The notes under the pieces: generated by a model
Told to the model about the DNA's origin: nothing
The model's input: the letters and a program-made list of their open reading frames with translations, nothing else
Database searches by the model: none
Shown here: positions 10,901 through 19,583 of the stretch, piece by piece
Position numbering within the stretch: the first letter of the stretch is position 1
Layout: the number at the start of each line of letters is the position of its first letter
Assembly (NCBI GenBank): GCA_903861125.1
Contig: CAIOTF010000023.1
Location: 62,001-126,000, forward strand
Source: an uncultured Ignavibacteriota bacterium
Lineage (GTDB): Bacteria; Bacteroidota; Ignavibacteria; UBA10030; UBA8401
Reading direction: 5' to 3'
DNA: 64,000 nucleotides
Program-made: the position numbers and the translations under genes

Positions 10901-13613
10901 TGTTGGCAACAGTATTTCCCTGATACACCTGATCGAGAGTGCCATTGGAAGTGCCGATGCCCCAGCCATTGTTCCTTCGAATGAAACAATTCGATATTTC
11001 CCGGAATGCTGAATTATACACTGCCTGCATTCCTGTGCCGTTATTATCCTGGATAATACTATTTCTCACTGTTACATCCGACGGTCTGCTGCCATCAACG
11101 TACATTCCATAATTTGCATTGCTATCAAGCGTTACGTTGTCAAATGTGGCTTGACAATCGTAGACATAAATTCCATACGAACTTGACTTCCGGCTGATAA
11201 TATTCGTAAAGGAATTGGAGGGAAAAACAATATTATTCGATAGCCACAGATTACCGGAACCATCCTGACCGCCGTATTTGAAAATACAATTATTAAGGAT
11301 CGAACCGCTTGAAGAACTAGTATAGAAGCGTACATAACGCCAATCATTTGGTGCCGGTGATGTAGTATCGGTAAGAAGATTGGTTTTACCTCCATACGAA
11401 GCGTCTCGATACGAGGTAAAAACTATGGGGTTTACTAGTGTACCATTTGCTATTAATGTTCCGTCAACACGAAAATACATGCCGGCAGCCATTTTTATAG
11501 TAACGCCAGGCTGAATGACCAGAGTTGTTCCGCTGCTCACTCCCACTCCGGAATTATTATCGATAAGAACATACGTCTTAGAATTTATTCCCGCAGGAAA
11601 AACGGTACTTAGGGTATCCAGTAAACTTTCCTCGCTGCGGTTCAATCGAATTGCCAAAGCATTATTATACCGATTTCCGACAATAGTGTTACCATTATAG
11701 GTACTATGAACTCTTCCTATCAATGTAATTGGGTAGCTATTTCCCTGAATGAGATTGTTTGTGATTAAAGCTTTTGAAGTAACTATTCCTTCAGAACCAT
11801 TATTAAGAATTATGTTGCTGTCAATCGTAACAATTGAATTCACATTAAAACACCATAAGCCGTATCCGCTGCCGTTACCCTCTATACGATTATACGAAAA
11901 CGTTTGCGTTCCGGTTCCGTACCACAAATAAAGTCCTGCGCTGGAATTGAATGAGACGATTGAACTATCCATTGAGACAAGTGTTGCACTCGATGTTCCG
12001 CCATCCGCATAAATACCGTAGGTATTGCCGGTTAGTTTTGACTTGCGAACAGTAAAACGAGAGTTTCCAATTGCATAAATACCGTACGATCCGTTGTTTG
12101 CAATTGTTGATCCATAAATATTGGGATTTGAATTGTAAAGATATACTCCATTAGAACCATTAGCGCTTAGCGTAGAATTTGACAACGTAGAATTTGAACT
12201 GCTATAAAAAGTCAAACCGTAATTGGAACTTTGCGTACTAAAAATATTATTAATGGTCGGGGACGCACCTTCACATAAAATATTTCCCCAACCCCCGGAA
12301 CCTCCCCACTTAATAATACAATTACTTATAACACTGCTGTTATTTTGGTTGTAATAGAGCCAAACATTATCCCAATTTCCTCGGGCTGCTAATGTTGCCG
12401 TACTATCACCGTTAGTATCTCCGCCGTACGAGTCATCTTTATCGGATGTAAAAATAATTAAGCTGTCCGGTGTTCCGATTGCATTAATTGAACCGTTCAC
12501 AGTCAATCGAACTCCGCTTGCCAGTTTTACAATAACTCCTGGTTTAATGGTAAGTTTACAACCGGAAGATACCACTATTGTACCCTTGAGCCAAAATACG
12601 CCGTTGGACCATGTTGAATCTTTTGAAATAGTTCCACTGTTCAAAATAGTGTACGACTTTGTCGGTGCAAGAATCGTCCATGGCTGAAAATCAACAAGGT
12701 TACTCACCTTGTCTCCTATCCCCGTTGGATTACTGCTTGAATTAAAAGGTCCCGTATCGCTTCCCCAGTAATTTCGTCTGGCTAAAACCGTAGTAGATGT
12801 ACTGGTGTTAAGAAATCCCCAAGAGATATTATTGACAATCGTATCTTGAGTTATTGTCGGCTGCGTACCGCCAACACCGGCAAATTGAATGCCGATGTTA
12901 TTTCGCCGGATATTATTTTTTATGATCGTCGGCACCGCACTGTTGCTGATAAATATTCCGATTCCGTTCGAATCGATCGACGAATTAATGATCACCGTTG
13001 TAGCGTTGACTCCGATAAGCAGACCGCCCGTTGTATTATTCGAAATCGTACATGAATCGATCGTATAGTTCAATGATAAATCGGCGAAGATACCATATCC
13101 TCCATTGAACCTGAGCATGGAAGTAGAAATGCGCGGCGATGAAGAGCGCGGGTTGATGCCGTTGTTCAAACTTCGCTGAATAACGGAATGAGAGATATTG
13201 ATATTCGGCGTACCGGTTTTGTAGAAAATGTTTGCCGCATTCGGTCCGCCGCCGCCATATTCGAATATGCAGTAATTGATGACCGACGAAACAGATGCGG
13301 TATTTTGAAGTTCAACTCCATTCCAACTTCCCGGAACGGGATTGGCCGCGTTGGATGTAAATGTAATTGTACTATCATAAGTTCCGTTTGCAACGATCCT
13401 GCCGGCGATGACGAGCATTTTGCCATTATTGAATCTCACTACGGAACCGGGCTTAATGGTAAGAATTCTGCCTGCGGGAATATTCACTGAATCGGCAATT
13501 ACTGTTCCGGACCACGTTGTGTCGGAAGCAATTGCGCCTGAGATCGTCTGAGCGGAGGAATTGGGCGATAGAAGTATCGATACAACAAATAATCCTGTAA
13601 TCAAACGAATCAT
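7968..13613 (-). CDS. T9SS cargo with five right-handed beta-helix modules, dockerin and cohesin-like domain
   Basis: 1881 residues from the ATG at 13611-13613, with AAGGAC about 9 nt upstream. Signal peptide 1-21 (ends SSAQ). Five homologous modules begin near residues 20, 320, 680, 1010 and 1338. Each opens with a GTxLxIxPGVxIKF strand pair, then IxFTSxxDxSYGGxTN, then xPxPGDW, then a NosD/pectate-lyase-type parallel beta-helix rich in N-x-G-I/V-Y turns. Residues about 1572-1638 form a type I dockerin with two calcium loops (DVSGNGQIS and NVSGDTTVS). A cohesin-like sandwich follows (about 1650-1770). The C-terminus is a T9SS sorting domain starting NYPNPFNPAT near 1788. Only 24-36 nt separate it from the next giant gene, so the two are probably co-transcribed. 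It is likely a cell-surface adhesin or polysaccharide-binding protein; no enzyme motif is proven. Confidence 0.85.
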   Translation of the reverse strand: MIRLITGLFVVSILLSPNSSAQTISGAIASDTTWSGTVIADSVNIPAGRILTIKPGSVVRFNNGKMLVIAGRIVANGTYDSTITFTSNAANPVPGSWNGVELQNTASVSSVINYCIFEYGGGGPNAANIFYKTGTPNINISHSVIQRSLNNGINPRSSSPRISTSMLRFNGGYGIFADLSLNYTIDSCTISNNTTGGLLIGVNATTVIINSSIDSNGIGIFISNSAVPTIIKNNIRRNNIGIQFAGVGGTQPTITQDTIVNNISWGFLNTSTSTTVLARRNYWGSDTGPFNSSSNPTGIGDKVSNLVDFQPWTILAPTKSYTILNSGTISKDSTWSNGVFWLKGTIVVSSGCKLTIKPGVIVKLASGVRLTVNGSINAIGTPDSLIIFTSDKDDSYGGDTNGDSTATLAARGNWDNVWLYYNQNNSSVISNCIIKWGGSGGWGNILCEGASPTINNIFSTQSSNYGLTFYSSSNSTLSNSTLSANGSNGVYLYNSNPNIYGSTIANNGSYGIYAIGNSRFTVRKSKLTGNTYGIYADGGTSSATLVSMDSSIVSFNSSAGLYLWYGTGTQTFSYNRIEGNGSGYGLWCFNVNSIVTIDSNIILNNGSEGIVTSKALITNNLIQGNSYPITLIGRVHSTYNGNTIVGNRYNNALAIRLNRSEESLLDTLSTVFPAGINSKTYVLIDNNSGVGVSSGTTLVIQPGVTIKMAAGMYFRVDGTLIANGTLVNPIVFTSYRDASYGGKTNLLTDTTSPAPNDWRYVRFYTSSSSGSILNNCIFKYGGQDGSGNLWLSNNIVFPSNSFTNIISRKSSSYGIYVYDCQATFDNVTLDSNANYGMYVDGSRPSDVTVRNSIIQDNNGTGMQAVYNSAFREISNCFIRRNNGWGIGTSNGTLDQVYQGNTVANNASGGINTNSPSIPPANLRFVGNTVTDNPGAGILSSRATFIDNIIQRNIYPIAVWRRTGNIYTDPGGNDGNIITNNVYNNAIALWSGEISDTLKVSFPQAITSKTYVAISDLNVASGTTLFIEPGVNIKFQQVPVNTWHQFNVYGTLIANGNIGNPIIFTSWRDSSAGGKTTSLTDFLPPVPGDWYYIGFHSGSGASVIRNCQFKYGGRDGMQTVYFESNVGGITFSNNVVRRSLASGIYLYNTSLNIDSTVVDSCAESGIQVSGNTVNSLSLRNSKIMNNANYGVWVQSSAKFPILSNCIIANNTYSGVYVENNTVALSVIGNTIMNNGDHGLYILSRNDAIDTLLMIAGNKIRNNGLAGIFSSRAYIVDDSISGNRYPIGVVGQLSLAASGTASGNVYQNNTILGNTHNNALVTQDNIFGILGGSFPPNFTKMIVVRADLYVSSGTALRISPGSIFKFAKESGNGYFQVNGTLLSEGTTNNKIIFTSWNDDTYGGDTNLDSISSVPAPGDWNQIYLNGASTNGSHFLNTIVRYGDIYGSGSLGFNTTNAAVESCVISYAKYYGIDFSNSSSQMVGTEIHHNGTGVQVYGSPVPTLNYNNIYQNSSYGLYSYYAGATVNAQYNYWGAANGPLKTTGSNLNPTGQGNQIYVSGSGDVDYSNFLHARQGVLFGDVSGNGQISAYDGSMILQYLVNPAAFPLNLIQRTAANVSGDTTVSALDASYILRYVVGLISGFPGLGKQSLEADIASAFSFNIVKGVNPNEFNLIIRLNKPANIFGMNVSLSFDTTMVRPLAIEKTVESDSMALFYAFPKGYANIAMAGTNPLNSEGNVARLSFTLLDPAKGEKEILFTLKKFVLNETDVTGDVGSIVLKVDKIIEIPTTFALSQNYPNPFNPATTIQYSVPTVSTVKISVYNMLGQEVKTLVNTEQRPGFYSLIWNGTDNNNAPVASGMYIYRIDARADGKEMFTRVKKMILVK

Positions 13614-13815
13614 AACAATTGTCCTTTTATACGGCCCACCATAAAACTTTCCAACACTATTACGTTATTTTTTGTCTTAAAAAGTAACATAATACTGAGT
13701 GCCATACTGTTAGACCTGTCACACCGTGTGAAAAAAGGTCCTGTTTCTCAAATAATAATTTGAGAATTGCGACAAGGATTTGTATAAAACTGGTGATTTT
13801 ACGTGAATAATGCAA
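13614..13815. other. Intergenic region with two inverted repeats upstream of the beta-helix gene
   Basis: 202 bp between rfbC and the beta-helix gene. It holds a perfect 9-bp hairpin (13745-13753 TTCTCAAAT, loop AATA, 13758-13766 ATTTGAGAA). On the minus strand this is followed by ACAGGACCTTTTTT, so it could be a weak terminator for rfbC. A second dyad, TCACAC-C-GTGTGA at 13719-13731, is flanked by GACCT and AGGTC. These could be leader hairpins or an operator for the beta-helix gene. I could not place a convincing promoter. Confidence 0.5.
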
Positions 13816-14367
13816 TTACGAAATGATAAAATCTTTTTCAATCTCGGCAAACAACGGAGCCGCCAGATCTTTCTGAGAAACAGTCGGTTGGTTCACCTGC
13901 CATTGAATATTAAGCGCTGGATCGTTAAATCGGATCGCCCGCTCATGCATCTTTGAGTAATAATTTGTGCATTTATAGTGAAACACGGCTTTATCCGAAA
14001 GAACCGAAAACCCATGTGCAAATCCGGGGGGGATCCATAATTGCGCGCTGTTTTCTTCGGAAAGCTCGGTGGCAAAATATTTTCCAAAGGTCGGCGAACC
14101 AAAACGGATATCCACCGCAACATCGATGACTTTTCCCGAAAGGACCTTGCACAATTTCCCCTGGGCAAATTCTCCGACCTGATAGTGCAAGCCGCGGATT
14201 GTGTCTTTCACGGATTCAGAAACATTGTCCTGCACAAAATCTACATTGCCGCAGATTTCGCTGTATCGTTTCTTGCTGAACGCCTCGAAAAAATATCCGC
14301 GGTCATCCCGCAATACGTTGGGATAAATAACGACGACTCCGTCCAATGGACTTTTTTGAAAATTCAT
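13816..14367 (-). CDS. rfbC: dTDP-4-dehydrorhamnose 3,5-epimerase
   Basis: 183 residues, the usual RmlC length. The enzyme epimerises C3 and C5 of dTDP-4-keto-6-deoxyglucose on the route to dTDP-L-rhamnose in the cytosol. Visible family features: the cupin motif with catalytic His61 in RGLHYQ, the conserved GKLxxVLxGxVxDVAVDxR segment (70-88), PPGFAHGF (113-120) and the catalytic Tyr131 in YKCTNYY. The start codon lies 2 nt after the rfbA stop, so the two form an operon. rfbB and rfbD are not in this window and must be elsewhere if rhamnose is made. Confidence 0.95.
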   Translation of the reverse strand: MNFQKSPLDGVVVIYPNVLRDDRGYFFEAFSKKRYSEICGNVDFVQDNVSESVKDTIRGLHYQVGEFAQGKLCKVLSGKVIDVAVDIRFGSPTFGKYFATELSEENSAQLWIPPGFAHGFSVLSDKAVFHYKCTNYYSKMHERAIRFNDPALNIQWQVNQPTVSQKDLAAPLFAEIEKDFIIS

Positions 14368-14369
14368 AT

Positions 14370-15233
14370 TTAATCTTCGTGGATAATTCTTTCAAGATAC
14401 GTTCGATACGCCGAACGGGGAATATTGTTAATCACTTTTTCAAATTGTTCATGATCGATAAATTTCATCAAATAAGCGATCTCTTCGATACAAGCAACTT
14501 TCAATCCCTGACGGTCTTCTATGACTCCAAAAAAGTTAGCCGCCTGCAGAAGTGCTTCCGGTGTTCCGGTATCGAGCCATGCAACACCGCGTCCGATCTT
14601 TTCCACTTGCAGCTTTCCCGATTTCATATAGGTGTTGTTCACATCGGTGATCTCCAACTCGCCGCGCGGTGACGGCTGTATGTTCTTCGAGATATCGACA
14701 ACATTGTTATCGTACACATACAGACCCGGAACGGCATAATTTGATTTCGGCTGTTTCGGTTTCTCTTCGATCGAGATTGCTTTGCCGCTTTTATCGAATT
14801 CAACAACACCGTACCGGTCGGGATCATTGACGCGGTAACCGAAGATCGTTGCGCCTTCCTTCCGTTTCAGCGCGCTGTAGAAGAAATCCAGCTGACCGTA
14901 GAAGATATTGTCGCCCAGTACCAGTGTGACGCTGTCGTTGCCGATGAAATGTTCGCCGAGGATGAATGATTCTGCAATACCATTCGGCGCCTGCTGCAGT
15001 ACGTAACTGATCGACAATCCAAGATGAGAACCATCGCCGAACAACGTCTGATACATCGGAATCGTTTCCTTGTTCGATACGATCAAGATGTCTTTGATCC
15101 CTCCCAACATGAGAATGGAGAGAGGATAATAGATCAGCGGTTTATCATAAATGATCGTAAGCTGTTTGCTGTATACCTTCGTAATGGGATACAACCGGGT
15201 CCCTGAACCACCGGCGAGGACAATACCTTTCAT
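14370..15233 (-). CDS. rfbA: Glucose-1-phosphate thymidylyltransferase
   Basis: 287 residues, normal RmlA length. It joins dTTP and glucose-1-phosphate to give dTDP-glucose, the first step of dTDP-rhamnose synthesis. Residues 1-20 carry the nucleotidyltransferase signature LAGGSGTRLYPIT; KQLTIIYDKPLIYYPL follows as in all RmlA proteins, then VLGDNIFYG, FDKSGKAISIEEKPKQPKSNYAVPGLY and RGELEITDVN. The C-terminal part keeps the GxAWLDTGT motif. It precedes rfbC by 2 nt in the same transcript. Confidence 0.96.
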   Translation of the reverse strand: MKGIVLAGGSGTRLYPITKVYSKQLTIIYDKPLIYYPLSILMLGGIKDILIVSNKETIPMYQTLFGDGSHLGLSISYVLQQAPNGIAESFILGEHFIGNDSVTLVLGDNIFYGQLDFFYSALKRKEGATIFGYRVNDPDRYGVVEFDKSGKAISIEEKPKQPKSNYAVPGLYVYDNNVVDISKNIQPSPRGELEITDVNNTYMKSGKLQVEKIGRGVAWLDTGTPEALLQAANFFGVIEDRQGLKVACIEEIAYLMKFIDHEQFEKVINNIPRSAYRTYLERIIHED

Positions 15234-15305
15234 TGAGATTCCTTTATGATAATTTTTTGAAAAACAAATATACGCAACTTTTTGACGAGAAGAAAAAATG
15301 CAGAT

Positions 15306-16094
15306 TTATTTTACGGATAATTGTGCCGTAATAAGTATCCGTATCTGTTCCATGGTTTCCTGCATAGCCGTTAATTGAAACGCTATCTTAACACTGTTCT
15401 GATCCTTCGCTTGGTGTTCCATTTGTATGCAGGCCTGCCGTATGGACTCGATGCCCATATTTGCCGAAGAACCTTTCAACGTATGCGCACTTTCATAGAT
15501 GCGCCGATAATTGTTTTCGCTCTGCGCTGCATTTACTTCTTGCGAAAAATTATTAAGGTCTCCAAGATAAAGACTTAATAATTCGCGAAGAAGACTATCG
15601 TCACCAATTTCTTTTATTTCTTTTAATCTTATTGGATCGATGATGGTTTGCAGCGCGGCATCACTATCGTCGATCTTTTTAAGCATCGACGGCACTTTCA
15701 CCGACAACCATTTTTCGACCATGACATCAATATCAATCTGTTTAATCGGTTTTGCCAGATAATCATCCATCCCCGCCTGCAGGCATCGTTCACGGTCTCC
15801 CTGCATCGCATTCGCGGTAATTGCTATGATGGTGGTGTGATATTCTTTGCGTTCAATTGATCTGATGGTTCTTGTTGCTTCCAGACCGTCCATGTCCGGC
15901 ATTTGAATATCCATCAGGATCAGGTCATACCGCATTTTTTTAAACGCCTCGACTGCTTCCAATCCATTAACGGCAACATCGGACGGAATGTGCAGCCGCT
16001 CGAGCATTTTTACCGCCACTTTTTGGTTGATGATATTATCGTCAACCACCAGCACTTTTAATGAGTTCATGGTTTTGTCAACACGGTCCGGCAT
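15306..16094 (-). CDS. Phosphorelay protein: response regulator receiver plus HPt domain
   Basis: 262 residues; a second ATG at 16068-16070 (starting MNSLKVLVVDD) is an equally possible start, and neither has a strong ribosome site. Residues 11-131 form a CheY-like receiver: acidic pair D18-D19, phospho-acceptor D62 in LILMDIQMPDMDG, T93 and K115. Residues about 165-255 form a histidine phosphotransfer domain with H204 in ESAHTLKGSSANMG. There is no kinase core, no DNA-binding domain and no membrane segment. This REC-HPt tail is what normally ends a hybrid sensor kinase (ArcB/BarA type), so here it is either a free phosphorelay shuttle or a detached kinase tail. It follows the DUF4175 gene by 46 bp. 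Confidence 0.85.
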   Translation of the reverse strand: MPDRVDKTMNSLKVLVVDDNIINQKVAVKMLERLHIPSDVAVNGLEAVEAFKKMRYDLILMDIQMPDMDGLEATRTIRSIERKEYHTTIIAITANAMQGDRERCLQAGMDDYLAKPIKQIDIDVMVEKWLSVKVPSMLKKIDDSDAALQTIIDPIRLKEIKEIGDDSLLRELLSLYLGDLNNFSQEVNAAQSENNYRRIYESAHTLKGSSANMGIESIRQACIQMEHQAKDQNSVKIAFQLTAMQETMEQIRILITAQLSVK

Positions 16095-16140
16095 AAATGT
16101 ATCGATACCTGATCAAAAAAAATGGTACAGCTGAATTTTG

Positions 16141-19100
16141 TTAATTGCTCCTGCCGATCGATTCATAATACCGACGGATGAGCTCAATGTAATCCTTACT
16201 GTAGCCGGATTCCTGAGCGCGCTGCAAGTCTTTTTGCAATTGCGATTCGTTCGTTTTTACAGAAAGCGGCGCGGGATTCCTGCCGAACACATTGGTGCCG
16301 GAGGATGCCTTCCGTTTTTGCTCATAATCACGCTCGCGCATGGAGCGCTGAGCCTGTAACAGGCGCGACAAAATCCGTTCCTGCTGCTGGAGTGTGTTCG
16401 GATTTATCTGGTTTTGCTGCAGGTGTTCCACAACCTCTTTCATCTCGTCGGCGATCTTATCAAGGTCCCCCATCACTTTACTTTTTTCCGGCGAAACCTG
16501 TGATTCACGCTGCAGTTGTTCCAGTGATTTTCTGACCGCATCCTGCTGACGGGCAAGCCTTCCCATCTCCTGCATCTGCTGCTGCGACATCCCTTCCTGT
16601 GCACCAATCTGCTGCGTTTGTCCGTTGATCTGCTGCTGCTGCATGGCCATATTGCGCAGTTGCTGCATCAGCGATCCGCCTCCCTGACCTCCCTGCTGCT
16701 GCATTTGCTGCATGGCGCCCTGCATTTGTGTAGCTGCTTTATTCAGCGATGCCATCGCTTCGTTCTGTACAGCGCTGGTTGATTGTCCGTTACGTTGCTC
16801 GATGCCGTTCATCGCCTGCTGCATTTGTCCCATGGCACGACCGATCTGCTTTCCCATCTCCGGTGTCACCACAAATGATTGCTGCGAAAGCTCCATGAGT
16901 GCATTGGCGACATTGTTCAGATCGTTTTGTAAGTTCTGCTGCTGTTGGGCCATTTCGCGAAACTGCTGCGAGTTCGGATCAAGCGAGCGCGATTGATTTT
17001 TCAGCTGTTCCTGTTTTTGGGATATCTGCAGAAGGTCCTGCATCGCTTTTCGCAATGCATTCATCGTTTGCTGCATTTGGTTATTCAGCATCTGTTCCTG
17101 CATTTCAGAGAGCTGCTCCTGCATCTCATTGATGCCGCTGCTGGCCTGCTGCTGCGCCGTCATAGCGCGTTCCATTTGCAACGAGCGCAATTGCTGTGAA
17201 CTTTGTTTTATTGCTTTCTGCATCTCGCGATTGTTCGCCGACTGCTGGGCATTTTCCATTTTTTCCAGCGGCATTTCCTTGGGATACTCTTCCATCTTTT
17301 TTTGAAGATCTTTCAATTCCTTCTGCACTTTCGACAGTTGCTTGTCGATTTCGTCCTGTTTCTGCGCAAGCTCGGTCGCTTTTTGCGAATCACTTTGTTT
17401 TGTTTCTTTCGTCTGCTTATTCACATCATCCTGCGCTTGTTTCATCTGCTGTGTTCGCTTTACCAATTCATCCACTTTCTGTTCGATCTGTATCCGTTTC
17501 AGCAGATTCATAGTCCGTTCAATGCTTTCACGGAACTGCTCTTCGCTGAATTGAGCCTGCTGCATCGCTTCGCGCATCTGTTCCGGCGAAACATTTTTCA
17601 TCGCATCCTGCATCCGTTTCATCGCCTTCTGAAATTCCGGCGAATCCAATTCGCTCAACGTTTTTTGCAGCTCAAGATATTTTTCCAGCGTCTCTTTTGA
17701 CAGCGAATTGTTCTTCTGCAGATTCTGCGACATTTCATCGACTGATTTATTGACATCCTCGATCTTTTTTTGGATCTCTTCGTACCTTTTTGCAATCTCT
17801 TCAGTTTTTTTCTGTTTCTGCCAATCCATCTGTTGATTGCGTTTCATATCATCAGAGAGTTCCTGCAGGTTCTTCTTCAATTCCTGGGATTCTTTCAGTG
17901 ACTCTTCAAGTGTCTTTCCTATCTCGTCGTGTGTCTTGTTGGCATCGGCAAATACCTCTTCCAATGAAGGAAGACGGATCAAGTATGACTGCGTTTTTGC
18001 GGACTTTGGACCGTTCACCGCATCGTTATCAAAGACTTCGGCAAAATACTCCACAACATCTTCCGGCACAAGTCCGAGCAACGAAAGATCCCACAGATAA
18101 TTTAGCACTCCCTCTTTCATCGAGAGCGTATCAAAGGGAATGATTGTTCCGGCTTCTTTCTCACCGGTTGAGTATTTTGACTCAATCAAACGAAATTTCA
18201 AACGAATCTGACTGACACCAAAATCATCCGATACTTTGAATTCCATGGGAAGCATCATCGCTTCCGTAACATCAATATTTTTTCCGGGGGCAAGAATAGA
18301 AATTGCCGGATATTCATCAGTCAGCAGTTCAATGTTGTATACAATGGTGTTTTGACTTGTATTTCCCTTTTCATCTTTCAACTTAATGAAATAGGATGTC
18401 GAGCGCAGCGGGGAAAATTCGGCAGTATAAGAATTTCCGTTCTTTTTCGCCGGAATACCGGATTCATCCTTACATATAACCGCGGCGGAGGCGATCTCTT
18501 TGCTGGGAACGATCGTCCAAACAACTTTCGTACCCGGCAATGCAAGGATATCGCCGATATTTTCTTCCAATGTTTCGCGTCTTAATTTTGTATAGGGGGG
18601 CGGAATTAGCGATACAGTAAGTGAACGCACAAAGGGACGATCCACAACGGTGATAGTGTACCGGTCACTTTTTATTCCGCCGGAGAGAAGGCGATAACCT
18701 GTGTTTTTTTTCAGCGAGGGAAAAAGATATCGGAATTGTCCGGACGAGTCGGGATGAATAATGATATTTTCCGTTACATCAACACCTTCTTCGGAATAGG
18801 AAAGAATCATTTCCGACGGCAGCGGATCTCGACTTTCGCCGGAAACCACTTTTGCCAGAACTGTCACCGATTGTCCTTTTACGATATCAATATTTCCCGG
18901 GGTGACAGTGATATAAAATGCCGCTGCGGGGATAAATTCTTTATCGTAATTAAACATTCTGTTTGCGGCAGCGTGGAACATTGTGCCAGGCATAACCACC
19001 AGTGCCACGATCGTTAATCCAATTACACCAACAATGCGGGCAACCTTTTGCAGTTTAACAAACGAAACAGCATCTGCAAAATTTACGCCTGCCGTACTTC

Positions 19101-19530
19101 TTCCAAAATGTTCAAGCGCCACCTCTATCAATTCGCGTGATCCGCTAAAATCGCTTTGCTCAGTCAAGGCGGAAAGGTCAAGCACATTTTCCAACCGGTC
19201 TGCAATATTTTCAAACCGTACACCGATCAATCGGGCAATCTCTTTGTCCGAGTGCGCTTTCAATATCCCAAAAAATTGCAACAGCGGTTTCCACATCAGC
19301 CACAGAGCAATCGAGGCCGAAAGGATGATGTATACATAAAAAAGAACTGTCCTCATTGCAACGCTGAATTCTGCCAGCATTTCAACAAAGACAAGCACTG
19401 TTCCAAACAGGCTGACAAATGAAAAAGTTTTCAGGGCTGCCATCAACAGATCGCGCTGATATAATGCCCTGCGGGTATTTTCGATCCGCACTTTCAGCTG
19501 TTCAACAATATTTTTTGTTTCTTGAGTCAA
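16141..19530 (-). CDS. DUF4175-like membrane protein with long Gln-rich coiled coil
   Basis: 1129 residues from an inferred TTG start at 19528-19530; no early ATG exists before residue 30. Two hydrophobic helices lie at about 33-52 and 60-80, and a third near 165-187. A predicted periplasmic beta-sandwich region (about 200-500) follows. Then comes a very long coiled coil (about 510-1095), rich in Gln, Met, Glu and Lys, with runs such as QQMQQQGGQGGG. The C-terminus ends in a helix, SYGKDYIELIRRYYESI-like. This matches the DUF4175 family, whose function is unknown. It probably spans the inner membrane with a large extracytoplasmic part. It is transcribed toward the REC-HPt gene and lies 53 bp after a DUF4159 gene, a pairing that suggests a shared envelope role. 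Confidence 0.75.
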   Translation of the reverse strand: MTQETKNIVEQLKVRIENTRRALYQRDLLMAALKTFSFVSLFGTVLVFVEMLAEFSVAMRTVLFYVYIILSASIALWLMWKPLLQFFGILKAHSDKEIARLIGVRFENIADRLENVLDLSALTEQSDFSGSRELIEVALEHFGRSTAGVNFADAVSFVKLQKVARIVGVIGLTIVALVVMPGTMFHAAANRMFNYDKEFIPAAAFYITVTPGNIDIVKGQSVTVLAKVVSGESRDPLPSEMILSYSEEGVDVTENIIIHPDSSGQFRYLFPSLKKNTGYRLLSGGIKSDRYTITVVDRPFVRSLTVSLIPPPYTKLRRETLEENIGDILALPGTKVVWTIVPSKEIASAAVICKDESGIPAKKNGNSYTAEFSPLRSTSYFIKLKDEKGNTSQNTIVYNIELLTDEYPAISILAPGKNIDVTEAMMLPMEFKVSDDFGVSQIRLKFRLIESKYSTGEKEAGTIIPFDTLSMKEGVLNYLWDLSLLGLVPEDVVEYFAEVFDNDAVNGPKSAKTQSYLIRLPSLEEVFADANKTHDEIGKTLEESLKESQELKKNLQELSDDMKRNQQMDWQKQKKTEEIAKRYEEIQKKIEDVNKSVDEMSQNLQKNNSLSKETLEKYLELQKTLSELDSPEFQKAMKRMQDAMKNVSPEQMREAMQQAQFSEEQFRESIERTMNLLKRIQIEQKVDELVKRTQQMKQAQDDVNKQTKETKQSDSQKATELAQKQDEIDKQLSKVQKELKDLQKKMEEYPKEMPLEKMENAQQSANNREMQKAIKQSSQQLRSLQMERAMTAQQQASSGINEMQEQLSEMQEQMLNNQMQQTMNALRKAMQDLLQISQKQEQLKNQSRSLDPNSQQFREMAQQQQNLQNDLNNVANALMELSQQSFVVTPEMGKQIGRAMGQMQQAMNGIEQRNGQSTSAVQNEAMASLNKAATQMQGAMQQMQQQGGQGGGSLMQQLRNMAMQQQQINGQTQQIGAQEGMSQQQMQEMGRLARQQDAVRKSLEQLQRESQVSPEKSKVMGDLDKIADEMKEVVEHLQQNQINPNTLQQQERILSRLLQAQRSMRERDYEQKRKASSGTNVFGRNPAPLSVKTNESQLQKDLQRAQESGYSKDYIELIRRYYESIGRSN

Positions 19531-19583
19531 AGATTTTTAGTGTAATGTTTAAAAAGAAAATATTTAATAAATTACCGTATCTA

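Noticed and set aside
13719-13731. TCACACCGTGTGA as a CRP/FNR-type site
   Set aside because: The half-sites are in the inverse order to TGTGA-N6-TCACA and the spacing is wrong.
17203-17700. A Phe/Leu-rich 165-codon plus-strand frame inside the DUF4175 gene
   Set aside because: It mirrors the Gln/Lys-rich coiled coil on the other strand; low complexity, no start-site support.
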